Made by a program: the position numbers and the translations under genes
Shown here: one piece after another, positions 25,392-33,557 of the stretch
Layout of the letters: each line of letters begins with the position of its first letter
Numbering within the stretch: the stretch's first letter is position 1
Origin: JAFGVL01 sp963663245
GTDB lineage: Bacteria; Bacteroidota; Bacteroidia; Bacteroidales; Paludibacteraceae
DNA length: 64,000 nucleotides
Reading direction: 5' to 3'
Assembly: GCA_963663245.1 (NCBI GenBank)
Contig: OY760143.1
Span: 1,550,001 to 1,614,000 of the forward strand
The notes under the pieces: generated by a model
Told to the model about the DNA's origin: nothing
What the model saw: only the letters and a program-made list of their open reading frames with translations
Databases searched by the model: none

Positions 25392-26257
25392 TGTTCTTTC
25401 GGATTAGTATCAAGATTTAGATTTGTAGCATTAGATATTATATGTAAATCTCTTTGAGGAAAGGGAATTCTAATACCATTTTCTTTAAATTTCTCATTAA
25501 TCATAAAACGGATATCACTCTTAGCATCATCAATTCGAAACATTTTATCACTCCAGAATAGCACCACAAAATCTAGTGATGAATCTCCAAAATCTACAAA
25601 ACGAACATTTGGTTCTTTTTCTTTACTTACATTTTCATTTGCTTCAACACATTCTTTTAATATAGTTCTTACTAACTCAACATCAGAGCCATATGCTACA
25701 CCTACTTTAATCTTAAAACGAGTAAATGCTCTATTATGGCTCCAATTAATTACTTTTTCAGATACTAGCCTAGAATTGGGAACTATAATAATGATATCGT
25801 CACGTGTTTCAACTTCAGATGTACGCAAGCCAATTTTTTTAACGCGTGCAACCATACCGTCTACTTCAATAATATCTTCAATGGTAATGGTGCGTTCAAA
25901 AAGCAATATAAAACCTGATACGATATCATTAAATAGCTGTTGTATACCAAGACCTAACCCGACTAATAAAGCTGCAGAACCAGCTAAAAGCAAGGTTACT
26001 TTAACGCCAACACTTTCTAATATTATTATTATTGTTGCAACAATAATAATATATTTTAATATCAAAAAAATTGCATGTCCAGTATCTCTATTATTACGCT
26101 GAAACCTTGCATTCTTTCCGGTCAGTGTCTTTCTGATTATTGCAATGAGAAGATAGGAGATAAGTAATGTTCCTACTACAAACAATAAATCTACTACAGA
26201 AAATTTAAACCGAGTCGTATTAATAATACTATAAGACAGTATACTCTTAAAGTCCAT
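25388..26257 (-). CDS. MscS-family mechanosensitive channel
   Basis: The 289-residue channel has three N-terminal membrane helices; the pore-lining TM3 reads LLLAGSAALLVGLGLGIQQLFNDIVSGF with the Gly/Ala packing of MscS. Next come the beta domain (IIEVDGMVARVKKIGLRTSEVETRDD) and the C-terminal alpha/beta cytoplasmic cage ending RIPFPQRDLHI. It opens under membrane tension to release solutes. A second copy precedes it by 24 bases and the cotransporter follows with a four-base overlap. Confidence 0.9.
   Translation of the reverse strand: MDFKSILSYSIINTTRFKFSVVDLLFVVGTLLISYLLIAIIRKTLTGKNARFQRNNRDTGHAIFLILKYIIIVATIIIILESVGVKVTLLLAGSAALLVGLGLGIQQLFNDIVSGFILLFERTITIEDIIEVDGMVARVKKIGLRTSEVETRDDIIIIVPNSRLVSEKVINWSHNRAFTRFKIKVGVAYGSDVELVRTILKECVEANENVSKEKEPNVRFVDFGDSSLDFVVLFWSDKMFRIDDAKSDIRFMINEKFKENGIRIPFPQRDLHIISNATNLNLDTNPKEQ
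26024..26051. repeat. Perfect 28-base palindrome inside the mscS coding region
   Basis: Arms 26024-26037 and 26038-26051 are exact reverse complements with no loop (centre TTG|CAA). It falls in the codons for the IIIVATIIIIL membrane helix, where repeated Ile codons read as ATT or AAT on either strand. Composition alone may explain it, but it is long enough to form a hairpin in mRNA. Confidence 0.6.
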
Positions 26258-26281
26258 ATATTAAATTTGTTAGTTGTATTG

Positions 26282-27139
26282 TTATTTAGCTTGATGCACA
26301 ACTCTTTGTGGGAATGGAATTTCAATTCCTTCTTTCTTAAATTCAACAAACAATCGTTTTCGTAGTTCTCCTGTCACTGCCCATTGTTGTAGCGGTTGAG
26401 TATCGCCTAATATCTTTATATCAACTGAAGAATCTCCAAAATTATCAATTCGTACAAATTCAGGAGTTTTAATAATAAAATCTTTCCATGCTGCATCTTC
26501 TGACAGTTCTTTTCCTACACGATTCACCACTTCTATTACCTTATCAATATTAGAACTATAAGATACCCCTAGATTTAGGTTTACGCGAGCAAAAGTTTTT
26601 GAAAGATTCGCTACTTTTTTAATTTCTCCATGAGGTATATGATGTACAGTACCATTTAAATCTCTTAGAGTTGTTTTTCTTAAAGTAATTTCTTCCACTA
26701 ATCCACCTGTACCATCAAAATTCACTACATCACCAATACGGTATTGGTTTTCTAAAATCATAAATAAACCCGTAATAATATCGCGTACTAAATACTGACC
26801 TCCAAATCCAAAAGCAATACCAACAATACCAGCACCTGCTAGGATAGGACCTATTGCTACGCCTAATTCTTGTAATACCATTAATACCACCATAGTAATA
26901 ACTATTAGTTTTAATGTAGTATTAAAAATACTTATAAGGGTATCTTCTCTCTTTATTTCAGATTCTTTTGAGGAATATTTATCTGAAACGACTGCAATTC
27001 TCACAGCTTTATCGATAAAACGTCCAGCAACCTTATCAATTATTAATCCAACTATGATTATTACAGCAACCTTTATTCCATGATCTAATAACCAAGGGAG
27101 TACTTTATCCCAAATTGCTAACCAATCAATATTTTTCAT
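26282..27139 (-). CDS. MscS-family mechanosensitive channel, second copy
   Basis: The 285-residue channel has three membrane segments; the pore helix region is GPILAGAGIVGIAFGFGGQYLVRDIITG, followed by the MscS beta domain (YRIGDVVNFDGTGGLVEEITLRKTTLRDLNG) and a cage domain ending IPFPQRVVHQAK. It is clearly distinct from the neighbour (different TM3 and tail), so the pair probably differs in conductance or threshold. It lies 35 bases after the TPM gene. Confidence 0.9.
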   Translation of the reverse strand: MKNIDWLAIWDKVLPWLLDHGIKVAVIIIVGLIIDKVAGRFIDKAVRIAVVSDKYSSKESEIKREDTLISIFNTTLKLIVITMVVLMVLQELGVAIGPILAGAGIVGIAFGFGGQYLVRDIITGLFMILENQYRIGDVVNFDGTGGLVEEITLRKTTLRDLNGTVHHIPHGEIKKVANLSKTFARVNLNLGVSYSSNIDKVIEVVNRVGKELSEDAAWKDFIIKTPEFVRIDNFGDSSVDIKILGDTQPLQQWAVTGELRKRLFVEFKKEGIEIPFPQRVVHQAK

Positions 27140-27174
27140 TTCGTTTATTTTTAATTGTTTACTTTAAGTTTAAT

Positions 27175-27954
27175 TTACCAGCTACCTCCAGCACCACCGC
27201 CACCAAAGCCACCGCCACCGAAACCTCCAAAACTACCGCCCATACTACCTCCAGATCCGCCACGACCAGAACTCATACTTGCGAGTAATAACCATGGAAG
27301 AAATCCACCATAGGATGTATGTCCATCATCACCACCGTTTTTACCTTTTTTACGATATACAATATACATAACAACAATAAAGATAATAGCAAAAATAAGC
27401 TTGCCTAAGCCTTTCTTCCTTTTCTCTTTCGCAATATCTATTTCGCCTTTTGCCAATCGATATAAAAAGCTCACTCCAGCAATAGTACCACCATAGTAGT
27501 CATTTTGCTTAAAATAAGGTATCATCTCATTATCAGTGATATGGTTACAGGTTGCATCCGGAATAGCACCTTCAAGCCCATAACCAGTGGCAATAAATAC
27601 TTCTCCTTTAGAGTTACCCACTTTAGGTTTGATAAGTATAACGATACCGTTATCATAATCTTTACCACCAACGCCCCAAGTGTCACCCACTTGTTGTGCA
27701 AAATAAGCTGGGTCGTAGCCAGCTAAGTCAGAAACTGTAACAACTACAATTTGGTTGGAAGTAGAGTCATCTATCATTACTAATGCGCGCTCCAACTCTT
27801 GCTCCTGACTAGGAGTAAATATATTTGCATAATCGTTCACTAAACGTTCTGGATTAGGCTTTTCTGGGATTTGAGCTTGTATTAATTGAGATACAACGAC
27901 GAACAGTGCAATGAACAAAGTTCTTATGAGATTTTTTTGATTGGACTTGTTCAT
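27175..27954 (-). CDS. TPM-domain membrane protein with Gly-rich tail
   Basis: The 259-residue protein has a signal peptide (to about residue 28), a TPM/Psb32/MOLO-1 domain (VNDYANIFTPSQEQELERAL, QIVVVTVSDLAGYDPAYFA, about 38-165), a membrane helix (about 188-205) and a tail that is nearly all Gly, Ser and Phe. This layout (TPM, one helix, Gly-rich end) is standard for the YgcG family found with LemA. Functions of TPM proteins are linked to membrane protein maintenance. It overlaps the next TPM gene by four bases. Confidence 0.85.
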   Translation of the reverse strand: MNKSNQKNLIRTLFIALFVVVSQLIQAQIPEKPNPERLVNDYANIFTPSQEQELERALVMIDDSTSNQIVVVTVSDLAGYDPAYFAQQVGDTWGVGGKDYDNGIVILIKPKVGNSKGEVFIATGYGLEGAIPDATCNHITDNEMIPYFKQNDYYGGTIAGVSFLYRLAKGEIDIAKEKRKKGLGKLIFAIIFIVVMYIVYRKKGKNGGDDGHTSYGGFLPWLLLASMSSGRGGSGGSMGGSFGGFGGGGFGGGGAGGSW

Positions 27955-28388
27955 TTTTCAAAAGAGATTTCGTTTGTTAATTCGTCAATATCATCTGCTT
28001 GAATAGGGAAGTGGCTAGCCAATTGCTTGCCAGCCTCCAAAATAGCCCATGAAAGTCCTTCTACAAATTCTCCATTTTTAAAGAAAGGAACAATCTTTTG
28101 ATAGATAGTATCCCAAAACCCTTCTGGAACAGTTTCATTAATACCCTTATCTCCAATAACAGCAAATTTATGATCGTCTATAGACAAGTAAAACAACACA
28201 CCATTACGCAAGTCTGTTTTAGCCATTCCTAGTCTATTAAAGGTCTTTACAGCACATTCAATTGCATCACCCTTGCAAGTACTATCAATATGCAATCTAA
28301 TCTCACCAGAAGTTAATTTCTCAGCATCAGTAATAGCTTGTTCTATTTGAGCTTTTTGCTCTTCTGTAAAAAAATCTTTAGGATTCAT
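27951..28388 (-). CDS. Soluble TPM-domain protein
   Basis: The 145-residue chain is a single TPM domain (FTEEQKAQIEQAITDAEKLTSGEIRLHID, FNRLGMAKTDLRNGVLFYLSIDDHKFAVIGDKGI) without signal peptide or membrane helix, so it is probably cytoplasmic or bound to the inner face of the membrane. It overlaps lemA by one base and the membrane TPM gene by four, giving the common lemA-TPM-TPM cassette. Confidence 0.85.
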   Translation of the reverse strand: MNPKDFFTEEQKAQIEQAITDAEKLTSGEIRLHIDSTCKGDAIECAVKTFNRLGMAKTDLRNGVLFYLSIDDHKFAVIGDKGINETVPEGFWDTIYQKIVPFFKNGEFVEGLSWAILEAGKQLASHFPIQADDIDELTNEISFEK

Positions 28389-28966
28389 TAAAATTCAACT
28401 TTTACGTTTTCCTTTTCTGCTTCTGTTGCCTCGAAATAAGCTCTTTTCTCAAAGCCAAATAACATCCCAGGGAAACGACGAATCTTGCTATTAAATTGTC
28501 TTGCAGCTTCATTGAATTTATTTCGTTCAACAGAGATACGGTTTTCAGTTCCTTCTAGTTGAGCTTGTAAATCGAGGAAGTTCTGATTTGCTTTTAAATC
28601 AGGATAATTTTCGCGTATCATTAATAATTTACCTAAGGCAGATGATAACTGACCTTGCGCAGCTTGATACTCTTTTAATTTTGCAGGAGTAAGATTGTTT
28701 GGGTCAACAGTCATTTGAGTTGCTTTAGAACGAGCCTCTACAACAGCTTGAAATGTTTCTTTTTCATGTGCAGCATATCCTTTTACTGTAGAAACTAGAT
28801 TTGGTATTAAATCAGCTCTACGCTTATATACATTTTCTACTTGTGCCCATTGAGCTGGAACACCTTCGTCAAGCGTTACAATTTTATTGTATGTTCCTAC
28901 TATCCAGAAGACTACAATTAATACAATACCTACAACGACTAATAATGTGATTATTGATTTTTTCAT
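28388..28966 (-). CDS. lemA: LemA family protein
   Basis: The 192-residue protein has one N-terminal membrane helix (ITLLVVVGIVLIVVFWIVGTYN) and the LemA helical bundle with its marks VPAQWAQVENVYKRRADLIPNLVSTVKGYAAHE and the terminal FNSKIRRFPGMLFGFEKRAYFEA. LemA proteins are membrane-anchored with a domain outside the membrane; the function is unknown. It is the first gene of a ten-gene same-strand run and is preceded by a perfect-consensus promoter. Confidence 0.93.
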   Translation of the reverse strand: MKKSIITLLVVVGIVLIVVFWIVGTYNKIVTLDEGVPAQWAQVENVYKRRADLIPNLVSTVKGYAAHEKETFQAVVEARSKATQMTVDPNNLTPAKLKEYQAAQGQLSSALGKLLMIRENYPDLKANQNFLDLQAQLEGTENRISVERNKFNEAARQFNSKIRRFPGMLFGFEKRAYFEATEAEKENVKVEF

Positions 28967-29004
28967 GATTAAATATAATTTTTAATTGATTTTTCTATTT
29001 CACA

Positions 29005-29035
29005 CAAATATACTTCTATCCAGTATGCTAACAAA
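29005..29035 (-). promoter_or_regulatory. Consensus promoter of the lemA operon
   Basis: On the minus strand TTTG (29032-29035) is followed after exactly 19 bases by TATATTTG (29005-29012), a full match to the Bacteroidota TTTG-N19-TAnnTTTG rule. It lies about 40 bases before the lemA ATG. Confidence 0.8.
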
Positions 29036-29075
29036 AGCTTTTTTATGTATTTAATTAACAGTTTACTTTTTTTAC

Positions 29076-29104
29076 CAAAAAAAAACGAATCTGTTAAATT
29101 CGTT
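29076..29104 (-). terminator. Terminator of the gene at 29156
   Basis: AACGAAT (29084-29090) pairs with ATTCGTT (29098-29104) around a 7-base loop; read on the minus strand it ends in a run of about nine T. The loop is relatively AT-rich but the T run is strong. Confidence 0.7.
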
Positions 29105-29155
29105 AATTAGTTATTTTAAAATACAATGATGGGTAGATAATTATATTTCAAACAC

Positions 29156-29653
29156 TTACCTAAAAGTTCTCAGTTCTTTTTTTAACTCTTTAAATAGATC
29201 ATCTATTTTTTCTTCTATATCTTCTCTATTTATAAACTTTAATCCATCTTTAATATTAGTAAACATACCCTGATTCTGAAGCTCATCATCGAATCTATCT
29301 TTAAATGCTTTAATAAAGAATTGATGATTAGGAGTATTCATGATTCCAACATGTTTCCCCTTGTCCATTATCAGTTTATCATTCTCTTTAATGAAAGAAA
29401 TATATTGGTCTACATCATTCACCAATGAATCTATTATACATTTTCTTAGATCTCCAAACATTGTATATGACGTATCATAATTAGGATCATTTGCCAAATG
29501 CATTTTGTAAGGAATTACATTATCCATCGTTAGTTGCCCTTTGTACAACTCAACAATCATCTTCTCTTGAGGTAGAATTCTGTAGGCTACTAACAATACA
29601 GGAGTTGATGCATTTATTCTTTTTTTAAATATATTTTTAAGAGTAAACTTCAT
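29156..29653 (-). CDS. SpoIIAA/STAS-like protein of unknown function
   Basis: The 165-residue protein begins with a basic stretch (MKFTLKNIFKKRINAS), then alternates strands and helices (MIVELYKGQLTMDNVIPYK, YTMFGDLRKCIIDSLVNDVDQYI, KHVGIMNTPNHQFFIKAF, MFTNIKDGLKFINRED) and ends in a charged helix. The order resembles the protein at 20603. No enzyme motif is seen. It is monocistronic, upstream of the lemA promoter on the same strand. Confidence 0.6.
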   Translation of the reverse strand: MKFTLKNIFKKRINASTPVLLVAYRILPQEKMIVELYKGQLTMDNVIPYKMHLANDPNYDTSYTMFGDLRKCIIDSLVNDVDQYISFIKENDKLIMDKGKHVGIMNTPNHQFFIKAFKDRFDDELQNQGMFTNIKDGLKFINREDIEEKIDDLFKELKKELRTFR

Positions 29654-30006
29654 GCTTATGGAGATATAATCTATTATTAAAAAATCTAAAACTCACTATT
29701 ATCAATTGTTTCAAACGAATGATCGACATCGGATATTAATGCGTTTATTTCTAAATCTTTATTGTCAGATATTAGGTCAAAAGAAGGGTCTTAATCAGCT
29801 TCTTGAGATTACTTTTAATCTAAAGTTCTCAAGTGTTTATAATGTAAATAATCTCTATAATCAACTTATATTCAGTAAATACTTTAAAACCAGCATATAT
29901 GAAACTTAATCTTTCGTCATACTTAGAGTTACTAAAAATGATTCAATAAAAATACAATATTTTTAATAAAATATTATCACCATAGCTTTACAAAATAACT
30001 AAATAT

Positions 30007-30034
30007 AAAAGGGAGTATTCTACTCCCTTTTTAA
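30007..30034 (-). terminator. Terminator of the DUF3276 gene
   Basis: Perfect 11-base-pair stem (30007-30017 with 30021-30031) around TTC, with A and T arms, 16 bases beyond the stop codon at 30047. Confidence 0.85.
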
Positions 30035-30046
30035 AACTAGATTCTA

Positions 30047-30457
30047 TTATTTCTCTTCAAATTCTTCCATGTTAAATTCAGGGGGAGTAGTGGGGTCTAT
30101 ACTTGAGGGAGCTTCTTCTATTACTTCCTCCTGGTGTTTTATTTCTTCGACTACTGGTGCTTCTGCAATAATTTCCTCTTTATTTACCTTAATAAAATTA
30201 ATTACCTCTTCCAGACTATCTGTAAACTTATCGAAATCTTCTTTATACAAGAATATTTTATGTTTTTGATAGGAAACCTTAATATCATCATCATAGCCTG
30301 AAATAATCTTCTTACTCTCCGTAATAGCTACAAATAAATCATCCTTTCTATTTCGTTTTACATCGATATAATAGATTCTTTTGCCAGCTTTAATCGACTT
30401 TGAAAATACAATCTCTTGCTCTCTAGTATCCATCTTTTTAGGTTTCATTTCTTCCAT
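30047..30457 (-). CDS. DUF3276 / PUR-alpha-like nucleic-acid-binding protein
   Basis: The 136-residue protein has one PUR repeat (about 11-92): EIVFSKSIKAGKRIYYIDVKRNRKDDLFVAITESKK followed by HKIFLYKEDFDKF. Bacterial PUR proteins of this family bind single-stranded DNA or RNA as dimers. The last 40 residues are acidic and Pro/Glu-rich and probably disordered. It is monocistronic with its own terminator. Confidence 0.85.
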   Translation of the reverse strand: MEEMKPKKMDTREQEIVFSKSIKAGKRIYYIDVKRNRKDDLFVAITESKKIISGYDDDIKVSYQKHKIFLYKEDFDKFTDSLEEVINFIKVNKEEIIAEAPVVEEIKHQEEVIEEAPSSIDPTTPPEFNMEEFEEK

Positions 30458-30626
30458 AAGTCATCTTCTTTTATTGATACATTTCAACTTATTAAAATTA
30501 ATTTATTTTCAAAATTGTACATTTTTTTTCACATTTCAAAGTCAGAAACAAATTTTTTAGTGCGAAATCATTTATAATGCTCATATTTTTTGCGCCAATA
30601 TGTGAAGTTTATTTACAAATTAATCG

Positions 30627-30634
30627 TATTTTTG
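30627..30634 (+). promoter_or_regulatory. -7 box of the nusB operon
   Basis: TATTTTTG fits TAnnTTTG, 32 bases before the nusB ATG. The -33 position is AT-rich without a clear TTTG. Confidence 0.55.
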
Positions 30635-30666
30635 CAAAATAATATTACAAGAAGCTCCCTGAAAAA

Positions 30667-31617
30667 ATGATAAATAGAATTTTACTACGCACTAAGATAG
30701 TTCAAATCACTTATTCTTATCTTCAAAATCAGTCTAAGTCTGTTAATGTAGCTGAAAAAGAACTATTTCATAGTCTTGAAAAAACATACAACCTTTATCA
30801 TATTTTATTGTTACTTATTTTAGATATCACTGCATTTGCAAATAAGCGTTTAGAAGCTGGTAAAAACAAACACAGACCTTCTGAAGAGGAGTTAAACCCT
30901 AATATGCGTTTCGTTGATAATTTATTCGTAAACGAACTTTCAAAAAACAAAGGTTTTAATGACTATATAAATGAGCATAAGCTAACATGGGAAAATAATC
31001 CGGTAGCAATAAAAAGTATCTATGAAAATATATGTAATAGTGATTTTTATGCTGAGTATATGGATAGTTCTGATATCAGCTTTGAGAATGACCGTGAACT
31101 ATGGCGTAAAATATTTAAAAGATGTATTCTTACAAATGAAGAACTTGATATTGCTGTAGAAGAACAATGTATTTATTGGAATGATGATATTGATATTGTT
31201 GTTAGTTTTGTTTTAAAGACTATCAAAAAATATGAAAAAGATAGTAGCGACAAACAAACATTATTACCAATGTTTAGAGATGAAGAAGACAAAAAATTTG
31301 CATCTAAATTGTTTAGAAATACGATTGAGAATACTGAAGAATATAATGGTTTAATAGGCAAATACACAAAAAACTGGGATGTAGACCGAATAGCCTTTAT
31401 GGATACTGTTATAATGCAAATAGCATTAGCTGAATTAATTAATTTCCCAACTATACCTATTAATGTAACACTTAACGAATATATTGATATTGCTAAAAGA
31501 TATAGCACAGATAAAAGCAACACTTTTATTAATGGCGTTTTAGATAATATTGTTACTCAGTTAAAAAAAGAAAATAAACTTATCAAGGCTAAAATTATAT
31601 CGCCAAATCAAAAATAA
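30667..31617 (+). CDS. nusB: Transcription antitermination protein NusB
   Basis: NusB binds boxA RNA with NusE for rRNA antitermination. The 316-residue form has an extra N-terminal helical region (about 1-175) usual in Bacteroidota, and the classic NusB bundle follows: SKLFRNTIENTEEYNGLIGKYTKNWDVDRIAFMDTVIMQIALAEL and VTLNEYIDIAKRYSTDKSNTFINGVLDNI. It leads a nusB-yajC-ybbR-coaE cluster. Confidence 0.92.
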   Translation: MINRILLRTKIVQITYSYLQNQSKSVNVAEKELFHSLEKTYNLYHILLLLILDITAFANKRLEAGKNKHRPSEEELNPNMRFVDNLFVNELSKNKGFNDYINEHKLTWENNPVAIKSIYENICNSDFYAEYMDSSDISFENDRELWRKIFKRCILTNEELDIAVEEQCIYWNDDIDIVVSFVLKTIKKYEKDSSDKQTLLPMFRDEEDKKFASKLFRNTIENTEEYNGLIGKYTKNWDVDRIAFMDTVIMQIALAELINFPTIPINVTLNEYIDIAKRYSTDKSNTFINGVLDNIVTQLKKENKLIKAKIISPNQK

Positions 31618-31651
31618 ATATATAAATTTGTCTAATTAAAAATAAACTAAC

Positions 31652-31978
31652 ATGAATTTACTAAGTATTTTATTACAAGCAGGAAAACAAACAAGTGGCC
31701 CACAATTTTGGATTATGATTGTTTTAATGATAGCTGTTTTTTATTTCTTCATGATTCGTCCACAACAAAAGAAACAAAAAGAGATAAAAAAATTCCAAGA
31801 ATCAATTCAAGCAGGAACTGAGGTAGTGACCTCTGGTGGTATCTACGGAAAAGTAAAAGATATTAAAGAGCGTTACTTTATTATTGAAGTTGCTGACAAC
31901 GTACGTGTAAAGATTGAAAAATCGGCTGTATTTGCATCTTCTTCGGATATTGCAAACCCTGGTGTTGCTAAAAAATAA
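31652..31978 (+). CDS. yajC: Preprotein translocase subunit YajC
   Basis: The 108-residue protein has one membrane helix (FWIMIVLMIAVFYFFMIRP, about 19-38), the PQQKKQKE turn and a small cytoplasmic domain (GTEVVTSGGIYGKVKDI). It joins SecDF at the Sec translocon. It lies 34 bases after nusB; secDF is not beside it. Confidence 0.93.
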   Translation: MNLLSILLQAGKQTSGPQFWIMIVLMIAVFYFFMIRPQQKKQKEIKKFQESIQAGTEVVTSGGIYGKVKDIKERYFIIEVADNVRVKIEKSAVFASSSDIANPGVAKK

Positions 31979-31999
31979 TCACCTAATACATTCGTAATT

Positions 32000-32983
32000 A
32001 TGTCTGAATTCCGGACAATATTACAAAATAAGAAAAAGAAGATTAAAACGTCCTACTCAAAGGATGTTTTAATCTTTTTGTTTTGTATTCTCCTGTCAAC
32101 AGCTTTTTGGTTCTTACATTCATTAAGCAAAACAAATGAGGTTGAGCTGGTTATACCTATAGAATATGAAAATTTTCCTACAAAATATGTTGTTACTGAT
32201 TCTGTTTATCAAAGTATCAAAGTAAAAGTAAAAGATACAGGATTCTCTATTTTGATGTATGAACTAAACAATAACAAAAAATCAATTGTTGTTGATTTTA
32301 ATAAATGTTCATCTAATAATAAAGACGAGCTATATATCTTTAGTAAAGAACTAAAGAAAAAGGTTCGTAAAGCTACTAGCTCAACAATGAGTATTAGAAG
32401 CATTGAACCTCAGCACATTAAAATTCATTACGAGAAACTCTATGAAAAGGTTGTTCCTTTAAAACTTAATGGAGATATTACTCTTTCACATCTGCATATA
32501 TTAAAGGATTCAATAACACTAAAGCCTTCAAGAATTAAAATATTTGGATCCAAATCAATGTTGAATTCAATTCATGTTGTAAACACAAAAAAAGTTGACC
32601 TAAAAAAAATATCTCAGTCTACTAAAGTGATTACCTCTCCTGAAGAAATAAGCAACATACGTTTTGCAACAAATAAGATTCAGGTAACGATACCTGTTGA
32701 GCTTTATACAGAAAAAACTTTTACAATTCCTGTTACCACTAAAAACCTTCCTTTAAATACTCAAATTAAAACATTCCCTACAACGGTAAATGTTAGTTTT
32801 GTTGTTGGACTAAGCCATTTCAACAAAATTCAACCAGAAGAAATACAAGCCTTTATTGATTATGACTCTATCACAAACAATAAAGATGGAAGACCAACAA
32901 TAGAGATTAGAACTTCATTAAAGAGTATTAAGAACTTAAATCATACTCCTAAAACGGTTGAATATATTTTAGAAAAAAAGTAA
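32000..32983 (+). CDS. YbbR-like domain protein
   Basis: The 327-residue protein has a cytoplasmic N-terminus, one membrane helix (about 24-45, VLIFLFCILLSTAFWFLHSL) and a periplasmic part of about three YbbR-like repeats (NEVELVIPIEYENFPTKYVV; YEKVVPLKLNGDI; EKTFTIPVTTKNLP). YbbR/CdaR proteins elsewhere regulate the diadenylate cyclase CdaA, but no cdaA is adjacent, so that role is unproven here. It sits 21 bases after yajC and two bases before coaE. Confidence 0.8.
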   Translation: MSEFRTILQNKKKKIKTSYSKDVLIFLFCILLSTAFWFLHSLSKTNEVELVIPIEYENFPTKYVVTDSVYQSIKVKVKDTGFSILMYELNNNKKSIVVDFNKCSSNNKDELYIFSKELKKKVRKATSSTMSIRSIEPQHIKIHYEKLYEKVVPLKLNGDITLSHLHILKDSITLKPSRIKIFGSKSMLNSIHVVNTKKVDLKKISQSTKVITSPEEISNIRFATNKIQVTIPVELYTEKTFTIPVTTKNLPLNTQIKTFPTTVNVSFVVGLSHFNKIQPEEIQAFIDYDSITNNKDGRPTIEIRTSLKSIKNLNHTPKTVEYILEKK

Positions 32984-32984
32984 A

Positions 32985-33557
32985 ATGCTTAAAATTGGAA
33001 TAACTGGAGGTATTGGTTCAGGAAAAAGCATGCTATGTGATTTGCTTTTAAGCATGGGTTACCCAGTATACAATTCCGATTATGAATCGAAACGTTTATG
33101 TAATGAATCAACAGAGTTAAAAGCAGCATTAATAAATGCTTTTGGCAAAGAAATATATTTACAAGGTAATCTCAATAAAACTCTTTTTGCGTCAATTATT
33201 TTCAATGATTCTAAAAAATTGCTCATAGCAAACGAACTTATTCATCCAGCTGTAAGAGAAGACTTCTCTAAATGGGCTGAAAAACAAAAAAATGCTATTG
33301 TATTTATTGAATCTGCAATTCTATTTGATTCAGAGCTGATAAACCATATCGATAAATCTATTACCATTACGGCTTCGGAAGAATTAAGAGTGCAACGGGT
33401 CGTAAATAGGGAGCAAACTTCGGAAGATACAGTTCTAGAAAGAATAAAAAATCAGCTATCTGAAAATGAAAGGCTTCAAAAAGCTGACTATATTATTTAT
33501 AATGACGACAAACAAGCTATAATTCCTCAGATAGAAAAAGTACTATCGCTTCTCTAA
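32985..33557 (+). CDS. coaE: Dephospho-CoA kinase
   Basis: It catalyses the last step of CoA synthesis. The 190-residue enzyme has the P-loop GITGGIGSGKSMLC at its start, the YNSDYESKRL segment, LIHPAVREDF, and FIESAILFDS. It follows ybbR by one codon spacing, and its 3' end overlaps the convergent rlmD by 15 bases. Confidence 0.95.
   Translation: MLKIGITGGIGSGKSMLCDLLLSMGYPVYNSDYESKRLCNESTELKAALINAFGKEIYLQGNLNKTLFASIIFNDSKKLLIANELIHPAVREDFSKWAEKQKNAIVFIESAILFDSELINHIDKSITITASEELRVQRVVNREQTSEDTVLERIKNQLSENERLQKADYIIYNDDKQAIIPQIEKVLSLL

Noticed and set aside
29706..29909. Plus-strand frame of 67 residues after the SpoIIAA-like gene
   Set aside because: No family resemblance, no promoter box at the expected distance, and composition like random AT-rich sequence. 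I leave it out but cannot fully exclude a small gene.
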